DNA from: Diphasiastrum complanatum
Taxonomy: Eukaryota; Streptophyta; Lycopodiopsida; Lycopodiales; Lycopodiaceae
Length of the DNA: 64,000 bases
NCBI GenBank assembly: GCA_029204225.1
Contig: CM055107.1
Span: 1,114,128 to 1,178,127, forward strand
Direction: 5' to 3'
The first letter of the stretch is position 1; the number at the start of each line of letters is the position of its first letter. Shown here piece after piece: positions 33,010 to 44,800 of this stretch. The notes beneath the pieces were generated by a model. It did no database searches. It was not told the DNA's origin and saw nothing but the letters and a program-made list of their open reading frames with translations. The translations under genes and the position numbers were made by a program.

Positions 33010-35713
33010 ATGTGCATTTGCCATTGGAGATAGCATTGTAAATTTTATTTCCATGGTTTCATTGAGGGTTTAGGGTTAGTAGACAATGTGCATCGTGTTT
33101 TATGTTTTGTGCAATCATCAATGTGCATTTCAAGATCAAGGATCGTGCATTGAATTTTGATCATTGTTGTTCATTGATCATTCAACATTGATAACTTGAT
33201 TTTGATATGTGAGATCATAGATGGTATATCTTATTGATAGGGTTGAGTCTTGAATCTTCAAAATGGGCATTGTGAGAGGGGTGTGGGTACCTACTACCAT
33301 CTAGTGGTTAGATTTGGCAACTAGTTAGGAGTTAGAAGTTAGAAAGTTAGAAGTTAGTATGTACTAGCAGTGATTAGCAGTAAGCATTGATCGTTTTTAG
33401 TGGTTACTAGCTAGTGGTCACCAAGATTACATGTCGATTAGAATCGACCGATTCTTTATGATTCTTTTCGATTCAAATCGGGTAGCTAGGTTCGAATCGG
33501 AAAATGGTTCAAACCTTTTTTTGTTTGTCTTATAATGGGGATTCTATAATTCTATTTGTGGAGAGTCGAGACTAGTAAGTTCTAACGATAAACAAGTTAA
33601 CTGTTACACTGAATCACTGAAACAGAGTCCAGTGATCTGATCCAGTAATCTCCAGTGACCTACTACAAATAATATACCAGCAGATACTTTTGAAATTGAG
33701 TACAACTTTACAAGGATCTCCTTGCTAAGAAAATTGAGGACTCGTCACTCGAGTATAATTGAGGGGTAAATCTCATGATCATGCCACATGGCGACTGTAG
33801 TATGTTGCACCCACTCATTAGAAATGACCATTTGCCTCAAGCTTGCACGAACTTTCAGCAGTTATTCCATGACCAGGAACAAACTTTCAAATTTTCAAAC
33901 TTGAAAACTTCACCGTTCAAAGCATTAGTACATACATATTCCATAATGGAAACTTGCGAGTTTGAAGTGGCAATTTGCAAATGTAGTGAAATTTGAATCA
34001 ATTATGGCAAATTCTTAGAAGCTAGTGCTCAATGCGCACAAAGTTCAAACTTCATTGTACAATAGCTATTAGCAATTACTACGCATTGAAATTTGACTTA
34101 CATACTTGGTGGGGCAGGTCTGAAGACATCTAGGGTGGAGAATCTCCTGAAGATGGCTAAGGCCCTTGGCCTCTTGGTGACGAATCTCACCAAGGACCGT
34201 CCCATGCGTAGCACCTCCCCACGGTATCTTGGCTACATCCTCGACCAACAGGTCCAGGCAATGTGCAACACAAGGTGTCCAAAAGATGTGGGGGTAGGTC
34301 TCATTAACGAGCCTACCCATGACAACGCAATTCGCTGCATTGTTCGTGACAACATGTACAATCATACGAAATTGAAGTGAACCATTGAACATTCGATCAT
34401 GATTGGTGACTGGTAATTCCACACTCAAACTAAACCTTCTGACTAGTTATAGTGTTAAATGGATTGATCATTGATTAATCATTATAGTACATACCTGTAC
34501 AATGTGGTGTGGCCCCACCTCCTCGATGGCGGCTCGAATATTTGTGAACATGTAATCGCCCGTCACTGCCCCAGAGGTGTCGATGGATCTCAGAAACATC
34601 GTCCCTATGTAGGAAGACACCAAGATATTCAATATATGGTGCTTCCTTGTATCACTCCAACCATCAGATATGATGGTGCAGCCATACCTACCAGAGAAAA
34701 ATTTGGGAGTTCATTACGATTCTCAAATGGATACTGTCAACTAGAATGAAGCTCTTGCAACGATTGATTGTACAGTAGGTTATATGTGTCAACAAGATAA
34801 TCAGTCAGATTGAGTGAGATTTCATTATTGGATCAAACCTTGGATACATCGATCACTTTTCCTTTGAATGTGTTGAATGTAGCTTGGATATCAATGGAAC
34901 CTATACTAGATCTGATTGAAGATGACCTCATACCTGTGAGTCATGCCTTGATGACAATGCAGAACTTACTGATGAGCATATTCTAAATCATATGGATCCA
35001 ACCAGATTTAAAGTGCGTAATGTTCCTGATGAACCAACAATAAAACCGCTCAAAGCAGTTATATTGAAGGAAGACAGGATCACAGGGTCAATAACGAAGA
35101 AACAAGCTGAAATGCCACATAATACATATGTCAACAGTCATAGCAATTTGCAAAGTTGAAGACTGTAGTTCAAACGTTGGGGGACCCTAGATCCGAAATG
35201 GCAAAACCAGACGGTTTGAAAGTTAAAAGTTAAAACCTAACTTAAAAGTTGGACCTTCAAGCTTGAAAGACAAGATTGAAAAGGGCAAATTGCAATGTTG
35301 AAAACTTAAAGTTAAGACTTGAATTTGCAATGGGCATAGTTAGAGTGCATAGATGATAGTACATACTAGGCCCATGCCCTCTTGAGGGGCTCTAGCTTCT
35401 GGTTTACAGAAGTTCGCTCTTCAAGAAGTCCCTTCATCCTAAGCTGCTTACAAGATGGCCCCAGCCACACTCCAAAAGCACTCACTGTAGTCATCGCCCT
35501 CTTCCATGTCGAGGTCCTAGCTAGATGAAATGGCAGATTGCAGGTGTAGAACAACTATCGAACTGCAACCTCTACCTCCGCCATGGCTCTGGGAACGAAG
35601 GTGGCCACATGTAAGTCCCTACCCCCCAGTTGTGTAGTGCGGCCTCGTCTACCTTTGCCTGTCTTCTCTTTCAAGTAGAGAGAGAGGAGATCTATCATTT
35701 GGATTCTGACTCC

Positions 35714-35809
<96 letters not shown>

Positions 35810-38800
35810 ATGCCGAGGGATAGGGATCCCCTATGGGATCACGTTACCATCGCTGCGGCCTATGGCACATTGGGCACCAAGAGATGGACTTGCAAATACT
35901 GCCACCTCAGTTACACGGGTGAGCTCACACGCATCAGGGCAAATTTATTATGTTTGAGGGGGTACGAGAGTGCCCCTTGCATGCATGCTCCTTACACCAT
36001 ACTCACTCCTGCTACATCGGACGAGGCTGGCCCTTCGAGGTTGGGGCCTAGAGTGAGAGGTAAACACTCAACTCTCAGACTTCAATTGATTCTTAGATGT
36101 TGAAAACTTGAATGTTCATTGTTCAGTGACCACTTCAGTAGTGAGCACTGACGTGTTATGTTGACAGTTGATGGTTTAGGGTTGCACATTAAACATTTGA
36201 TTTTTTGAAATTTGACTATTGATTTTTAAATTTTGTCATCTTACGTTTCAATGTTCAAACTTCAAACAAATTAGAATGACTTGTCCCTTGAAAATGTGCT
36301 TTTTAAATCATAGACTTGTCAGTGGTCGCGACTCACTATAGTTCTGCCATTTCATTTGGTTAGGACCCCGACGTGGAAGAGGGTGAGAACTATAGTGGCC
36401 GGGGCCGTCTTGTGAGCACCTTAGGATGAAGGGACTTGATGAATGGGCTTCTGTTGACCAAAAGCTAGAGCCCCTCAGGAGGGTATGGGCCTAGTATGTA
36501 CTATCATCTGACATCTATGCACTCTAATACGCTATGCCCATTGCCAATTCAAGTCTTAACTTTAAGTTTTTAATATAGCAATTTGCCCTTTTCAGTTTTG
36601 TCTTTCAAGTTTGAAGGTTCAACTTTTAAGTTAGGTTTTAACTTTTAACTTTCAAACCATTGGGTTTTGCCATTTCGGATCTAGGGTCTGGGGTTTGAAC
36701 TGTAGTCTTCAACTTTGCAAATTGCTATGACATATATTATGTGGCTTTTCATACTTATTATTCAAATTTCACGGTTAATGATGATTGTCAATTGATCATT
36801 CATCATTGAGGGTTGCAACTTCCCATGAATCATGATTTTGTCACCTGTGAACTAGGTATGGCTGCACCATCATATCTGATGGTTGGAGCGATACAAGGAA
36901 GCGGCACATATCTTGGTGTCTTCTTGCATGGGGCCGATGTTTCTGAGATCCATCGACACCTCTGAGTTGGCATTGATGGGCGATTACATGTTCACACATA
37001 TTCAAGTTGCCATCGAGGAGGTGGGGCCACAACACGTTGTATAGGTATATACTATAATGATTAATCAATGATCGATCCATTTAACACTATAATATAACTA
37101 GTCAGAAGGTTGAGTTTGAGTGTGGAATTTTCAATTACCAGTCACCAATCATGATTGAATGTTCAATGGTTCACTTGAATTCCATGCACATTTCATTGTA
37201 TGATTGTACAGGTTGTCACAGACAATGCGGCGAATTGCGTTGTCATGGGTAGGCTCGTCAGTGAGACTTACCCCCACATGTTTTGGACACCTTGTGCTGC
37301 ACATTGCCTGGACCTGTTGGTCGAGGATGTAGCCAAGATACCATGGATCGCGGAGGTTCTGCGCATGGAATGATGGTCCTGGGTGAGATTCATCACCAAG
37401 AGGCCAAGGGCCTTGGGCATCTTCAGGAGACACTCCACCCTGGATGTCTTGAGACCTTCCCCCACCAGGTATGTAACTCAAATTTCAATGCGCAGTAATT
37501 GCTAATAGCTATTGTAGTTTGTGAGCATTGAGCATTGAGCACTAACTTCTAAGAATTTGCCATAATTGATGCAAATTTCACATCGGGCATTTGTAAACGA
37601 TAGTTATAACAGGACTAAGGTTTTCCACAATCTGGAAAGGGCCTTAGTAACGTGTAGATAATTTTTCAAAAGAGAGCGACTTTGAACAAACTTATGATGT
37701 GCGATGTAACCAGACATTAGCCGAAAGGATGGGTAGGTAGGCATTATAATTGCAAAAAGAGACACCTCAAAGTTGTGTATGATAAAAGTGCAGCAACATC
37801 TAGTGCACGACGATGATATGAAAGATCATTTGAAGGAAGAACACGAAGATAAATCACAAAATTTGCAGGAGGGGCACACAGATAAATCACAAAAATTGAG
37901 GAATTTGCAAGACAACTTGTCAAAGCAAGAGCTAAGGCTATAGAGGAGCACATAAAGGCCTCCAAAAGGGGGTCTCTGTTATGTACCATAACGGTACGCC
38001 CTTCAGTATCGGCCTCGCAAGGGGCATGATGCAGGTCTGGCGTTATCGACATGTTTGGGTGCCACGCGTCATCATTTATAACCTTTGCTTCAAGTTTATT
38101 CTTGGAGAAGGTTGAGTTCCCTTTTGTTGAAAAGAAAATTAGTTTGGTTATAATCTTTTGAATCTTTTTAACAATTTTTTTTTTTCCTTCAAACTTGTGA
38201 ACTTAGTAACTCTAAGTTTATTTAGTTTTATGGAAAGAGTGTTTTTTGGAAAGAGCCATCAATTTCAGTTAGCTATTCCACATGATTTTATCAATGGTTT
38301 TTACCCCACCCTTAACCCCTCTGTACGGACAGTTAGACAAAAAAAAAAATGCTTAACCTTGTCAGCCTGTGCACTGTCAGTACACAGTCAAAGCGTGCTG
38401 CAGGCAGGCGGACAGTTTTCTGTTCGGGGGGAGCAGAAGTTCTTTTTTTTTTCTGAGGGCACTTTTTTTGGCCTGTGATTTAAAAAAAGAAAAAAGAAAA
38501 AAGAAAAACAAAAATCGGCCGCTGCTGCCTGCAGGAGCATATTGGTTGCCCTACCTGCACCAGTTTTATTTAAGGGGAGGGGAGCCTGCCAGCCCGCGCT
38601 GGCCGCGTGTTGAGGGTTGGCGTATGGTCTGCGTTGGTGTGTGTGTGGTGGGGGGATCGTACTTTCCCCTCCCCATTCTCAAAACTGTTCTATTTGACGT
38701 TGTGGGGGAGGGGAGGATGTACGCTCCCCACAGCCCTCATGATGTCGTTCAGTTAGGTTCTTAGCCAAAGAAAAGAAAAGGAAATTACAAAGCTATGGTT

Positions 38801-41800
38801 TAAAATAAGTTAGAAACCTAAGTTTTAAGTTTCAAAGCTAATTTTCTAAGTTAAAAAAAAATAAACTCTTGGTTGCAAACTTTAAGAGTTTATAAATCTT
38901 AGGCTTAAAAGATTGAGTTAAAGCTATTTCTTGGTGGCAGTACTTCAAGTTCGTACTTCTCTCCTCCTCCCTCTCTGTACCTGCAGAGATCCAAAGCCTT
39001 GGAGAGGGCTGTGCTACGTAGGATTTTGGAGGAGGGAGGGGGAACTTAACTTTATTTAATGTCCTTTTGGAATCCATGGACCATGTGGCACCCTTTGGTG
39101 GTCCCACATGGTGAGAATGAACTAGAAGGGACAAATGGGGCCTTTCTTGGGCCCCACTTGTCCTTTTTGCATGGAGGAAGGGGAGAGGCTTTGGAGAGGG
39201 GGTAAAGGAGTGTACGTTCACACTCCTTCAACCCATTTTCACAAGTTGTTTTTGAGTGCTCCTTAAGCTCAAGTTTGCTTATTTTCTTGGGCTTTTGTGC
39301 TATAGTTGCCAGTTTTTAACGGTTTGGACACTGTTGCTCCTCGTTTTTCCTCTAGTTTTTCCTACACCTTGTTGTTGCCATGGACACCCCTATGGATGTT
39401 ACCCAAGCTCCAAGTCCCGCGAGGACTAATATGGAGGAAATGGCGTGCGCGATAAATCTGTTGCAACAATAGGTTGTCGACATGCGCTCTAAGCATGAAC
39501 GGGGGCGGAGACTGAGTTGAGGGCTATGTCCCAATCTCGGCAGGCACTCCTCAACCCGATGTTTACCCCGGAGTTTTTCACTGTTGTGGGGAGAAAAAGG
39601 ACAGACACCAAGACGTGGTCTTGGCTTGGCTCGATCGGTGGACACTTTTTCCATGCACGATCTGCCAGATAGCTCCCAATGTGGTATCTGACTCCCTGTG
39701 TTCTCTAGGGTTCGGCACTGGTTACGTGCTCGTAACACTCCCTCCCCCTTAAGAACCGTGTTGGTTCTCTAAGACAAAGTCTGGAAAAATCTTGCTAAGT
39801 ACGCTGCCTCGTTCCTAGGTGGCGTTCTCAACAAGCTGATAGACAACTTAGCACACACTCCTGATTTGAGGGTTTTAGAGTCAACTGGGACTCTCAAGTA
39901 GACTTTCTCACCAGCGGAGAACTGCACATTCCGTCTGTGTGGATCTGCATAATGCTTGGCTCGATCCTGGGACTGCCTAATGCCACGCTTAGCATGTTCT
40001 ATCATCTGGTTTAGGTCTTCTAAAAAGTTTCTAGCTGCTTCAACTTTTTCTTGTTTATAAGCAAACTCTAATATTGAGAGATACTCCTCCCAATTAGTCT
40101 GCTTCTTGTTGACGTATGCGCGAAGCATATCCTCCAGCACTTGATTTACCCTCTCTGTTTGACCGTTCGTCTGTGGATGTTCGGTAGTACTCATATAAAG
40201 TTTAGTATGGAGATGATGGAATACTGATCTCCAAAAATTTCCATTAAACTTACTGTCCCGCTGACTATGCCGTAGACCGTACAATTTAAATAACCCATCT
40301 ACAAACAACCTCGCTAACTCTGGAGCTCTAACGGTTGTTTTTGTCGGAATAAAATGAGCCATTTTGGTAAGACGGTCAACTATGACCCATATAGCCTCAT
40401 TACCCTTTTGGGTTTTAGGCAGGCCTACTATAAAATCCATGGAGATACTCTCCCATTTACCAGCTGGTATATCTAAGGGCTGTAACAACCCTCCTGCCTT
40501 TAAACGCTCTTCTTTATTTACTTGACATTTCTGGCAACTGGTTACATATTGCTAGACGTCCTTTTTCATACTGGGCCAGAAAAATTGCCTACGAAGAAGC
40601 TCATAGGTCTTCTGAATGCCTGGGTGCCCCGCACTAGGACTGTCATGACACTCATATAGGACCTGCTGCCTATAATCCTCTGAATTGGGGACACATACTC
40701 TATCTCTATAGAGCAAGTACTCATCCTGAATGGAATACTGTTTCCATTTGAATCCCTGTGTCAACTGACCCTCAACCACTGGGGTTTGCTTGGGTAATAC
40801 AGGCTCAGAATCCTCAACGTCATCTGACGTATACTCAGACTCATCATCATCCTCAACGGAAGCTGCCGTATTCCTGGATGAACAGCCCCGGGAACTGGTC
40901 TCGGAGTCTGTAACTGTCTGCTCTGGACTGAGTTCCAGATAGTAGAGAAGAATGCATCATGCTGGCACTTCCCTCTCAAGGACTCGAGTAACTCACTACG
41001 AATCTGACTAAAACTCAGCTCGTTTATCATAGGCATTCTACTAAGGGCATCTGCTATTGTATTGAATTTCTCCCGTCTATATCTGATAGACATATCAAAC
41101 TCTTGCATCAACTCTGCCCAATAAGCTTTCCGACCTCTAAGCTCACGTTGATTGCAAAGGTATCTGAGACTTTCATGGTCTGTCAGGACCTCAAAGTTGG
41201 CACCATACAAATAATGCCTCCAAGTCTTAAGGGCATGAACTATGGAGAAGAGTTCCTTTTCATAGGCACTGTACCTAGTCTGAGCTGGCTCGAATTTTTT
41301 ACTCTCGAACGCAACTGGTCGTCCAATCTGAGTTAGTACAGCACCAACTGCAAAGTCGCTAGCGTCTGTTTCGACCACAAATGGCTGATTGGGGTCGATG
41401 ACTTTTAAAACTGGTGCTGTAGCTAAGGCTGTTTTGAGAGCATCAAAGCTCTCCTGCTGTGCAGACTCCCAAATGAACTCCTTTCCCTTCCCCTTAAGAA
41501 GATTTGTCATGGAAACTGCTATCTGAGCATATTCCTTGACAAATCGTTTGTAATATCCCGCCAAACCAAGAAAGATCTGAAGCCTTAAAATATTATGAGG
41601 TCTCAGCCAACTGAGTATGGCTTTGACCTTACTGGGGTCCATCTTAATCCCAGCTGCTGAGATAATGTGACCCAAATAAGCTACTTCTTCAACGAAGAAT
41701 TCACACTTGGATTCTTTAGCATAAAGCTTATGCTTTCTAAGCAGTCGAAACACCTTTATGAGGTGTTCCTTCCTCGTTTTGCTGTAGACGAGGATGTCAT

Positions 41801-44800
41801 ATAAAAATATGACTACAAACTTACCCGAGTATGGTCTGAGGACACTGTTCATCAAGGTCAAACTCATAATGACCATGACGAGTCCTGAAAGCTATTTTCG
41901 GGACAACTTCCGACTTTATACGGACTTGATGATATCCCGATCTGGGGTCTATTTTACTGAAAAATTTAGCCCCGTCGAGTTGATCAAATAACTCGTCTGC
42001 CCGAGGCATAGGATACTTATTCTTAATTGTGACTTTATTGAGGGCTCTGTAATCTACGCAAAGACGCATAGACCCCTCTTTCTTTTTCACCAAAAGGACT
42101 GGTGAGGCCCATGGTGAACTACTGGTCTGAATTTAGCCTTTCCCAACATAACCTGTTAACTGCCTAGTTATTTCTTCATCCTCTGTTCGGCTGACCCGAT
42201 ACGGAGGTTTAGAAACAGGTGCTATACCTGGTACTAGGTTAATCACATGATCTACCTCTCTGCTAGGTGGTAAACCATGTGGTGAATCTTCAGGAAAAAC
42301 ATCTCTAAATCTAGACAATAAAGTTTTTAATTTATTGATTTTCTGCTATAAAGAACTGGAAATAGAATCGTCAGGAATAAACTGAAAGTCACATAAGAAT
42401 ACTTGATTGTCGTTGTCTCCGATTAGCTGACAGAGCTCTGAACTGCAGACCATAGAATGCTCTCCATGCAACTGGATCTCTCGGCCTTTATGCTGAAAGC
42501 TGAGGGTGTTCTCCTGATAATTTCCGTGGAGGGAAGGTCCTAAGCTGTAGAGCCAGTCTCTCCTGAGAACAATGTCTGTGCGATGCATGTGCATTATCCG
42601 AAAGTTTATTTCATCTTGGTACCCCTGAATACCAAGATCAAGAAAAAGTTGAAGCAGCTAGAAACTTTTTAGAAGACCTAAACTAGATGATAGAACATGC
42701 TAAGCGTAGCATCAGGCAGTTCCAGGATCGTGCCAGGCATTATGCAGATCCACGTAGGCGGGATGTGCAGTTCTCCGCTGGTGAGAAAGTCTACTTGAGA
42801 GTCCCAGTTGACTCTAAAACCCTCAAATCAGGAGTGTGTGCTAAGTTGTCTCCTAGATATTGTGGTCCCTTTACCATCAGTAGGAGACTAGGCGAGGTCA
42901 CCTATGAACTAGAACTCCCACATAGCAGTAAGGTTTTTCCAGTCTTTCATGTAAGTTAGTTACGAAAATCCTTACCCAGATCAGAAAATCTGTTAGGGGA
43001 CAGTGTTCTAGTTCTCCCATTGGATTCTCAGCAACCTCCACATGAGCCAGAGGAGATTCTTGATAGTAGAGAGACGCAGACTCATCATACTCTATACAAA
43101 GAATACCTGGTTAAGTGGAATGATCAGCCTGTTGAGAATGCCACATGGGAAAGAGGCAGTGTCCTTCGCAAGATTTTTCCAGACTTTGTCTTAGAGGACC
43201 AAGACGGTTCTTAAGGGGGAGGGAGTATTACGAGCACGTAGCCAGAGCCGAACCCTAGGGAACCCAGGAGGTCAGATACCATAGTCAGGGACGTGTCCAG
43301 CGTACACGTCCAACAGGGCAAGACAGTGTGAGTAGTGTGCCCCGACACGGTCCATAGCCATGGCGGGCCTAACACAGCCTAGGGATCCTGTCAGCAGGAT
43401 AGGGCCCCACGTTGGGTCCTGACATGCAGTCGGCCACGTCAGTGCCACACGGCCGACACTTGGCAGTACGCATGCTACCAGGCCTCACATTGGGCTAGGA
43501 GGGGCTTGCTCCATATTAGGGAGTAGGCAAGGCTGGGTGGATCAGTTAGTGTTTGCCCTACTGTGGTGTTAGAATCTCTTACACCTATGTTGACTAGGTA
43601 CTTCTGGAAGTCTGAGTTTTTTAACTAGGGTGTAGTTGATGAAATTATGGGTTGCCCCATCATCAACCACGACTCTGATTGACTGGTTACCAACTTTCCC
43701 ATGCATATGTACTAGGTCATGCGGCCCAAAGCTGAAGGGTCTCACCAACATTGCAGAAGTTAGTTGGCAACAATGTTCATGATCTTTATGAAACACTTTG
43801 ATCTCAAAAGCTATCGAGTCACTTGGGAAACTTACTGTCTGAACAAGATGAACTTGTTTTTTATCTTTCTTTTCTTTTTTAGTGAAAGGCCCCTTGGGAC
43901 ACTGTCTGACTGTGTGTCCCTTGCCCATGCACACAAAGCACAAACGTTCTTGTTTGGCTTTCTCAAAATCTTCTGGTTTTAAGCGATGGGCGTTTTTGAG
44001 GAGCTTCACTCTTAATTTTATCTTCTTTCTTTCTTTTTAAAAATTTCCTTTTAAATTGAAAGTCTTTCTGAGGAGGCTGCTCAGAAAGAGGTTGCTGCCT
44101 CGCCTTCTTCCTACCCACTGAATCATCATAGATTTGAGCATATCTGAGAGCTTGCTCTAGGGTAGTAGGCGAGTTTCTCTGTACCTCTACTTTATATTCA
44201 TCTTTAAGGCCATGGACAAATCCTCACTTTCTGATAGTCATCCATATTTTTAATCTTTAAAATTGCTTCTCGATACTGTGAGATATATTGGATTAAGGAT
44301 TTGTCCATTACTGTTTTCTCCCAAGCTTCTATCAAGCTCGTTTTCTAGTAAAAACTTTCTTAGGAAGGCTTCTTCAAAAGCTTTCCATGACCAGGGAGTC
44401 TGCCCAGTCTCCTTTTAAGAGCATGAATGTTCTTCCAGTTGCCGAGGAAGGTTTCCATCCTTCTCTTCCCCAATAAAAGTAGGAGGCTTTAGGTCTTTAA
44501 AGACACTAGTATGAGACCGCATAGGCTCACCCAAAACTGATGGGAGTGGAGAAGGGGATGGCTGAGAAGTGGATGGGAGGCTTCCTTTCGCGGATCTCAA
44601 AATTAAGCTTTTGAGTTCGGCGAACAAGTCATCCACAATGGACTTGAAATTGGCTAAAGCCAGTTTCAGTTCATCCACTTCTGTTACCAAGTGGAGATAC
44701 CACTCCTTGGTAACTAATTCGTCGAGTTCCTCGACGAATTGCTCCTGTTCCTCCACTTCCATGGGTTCTTTCCCCTTACTGAACCTCAGAGATTCCGTTT

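Larger units (their letters stand above)
42640..43583 (+). mobile_element. Opposite-strand 3' end of the same chromovirus family, inserted in its protease
   Basis: Plus strand: integrase C-terminus (42640-42959), chromodomain (43020-43214), polypurine tract AAGGGGGAGGGAG (43213-43225) and a full 358-bp LTR (43226-43583) homologous to 45728-46088. It begins abruptly in mid-integrase and ends exactly at the LTR end. Left and right of it, the two halves of the minus-strand protease resume. It preserves the chromodomain that the host element has lost. Confidence 0.88.

Noticed and set aside
32829-33054. Arg-Glu and Ser-Leu repeat proteins at GA tracts (also 21.1 kb, 35.7 kb) and Thr-His at 54 kb
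   Set aside because: They are translations of microsatellites and occur on both strands.
39352-39738. 128-codon minus frame ending at the LTR
   Set aside because: Antisense to the gag-like plus fragment and includes LTR sequence; no homology recognised.
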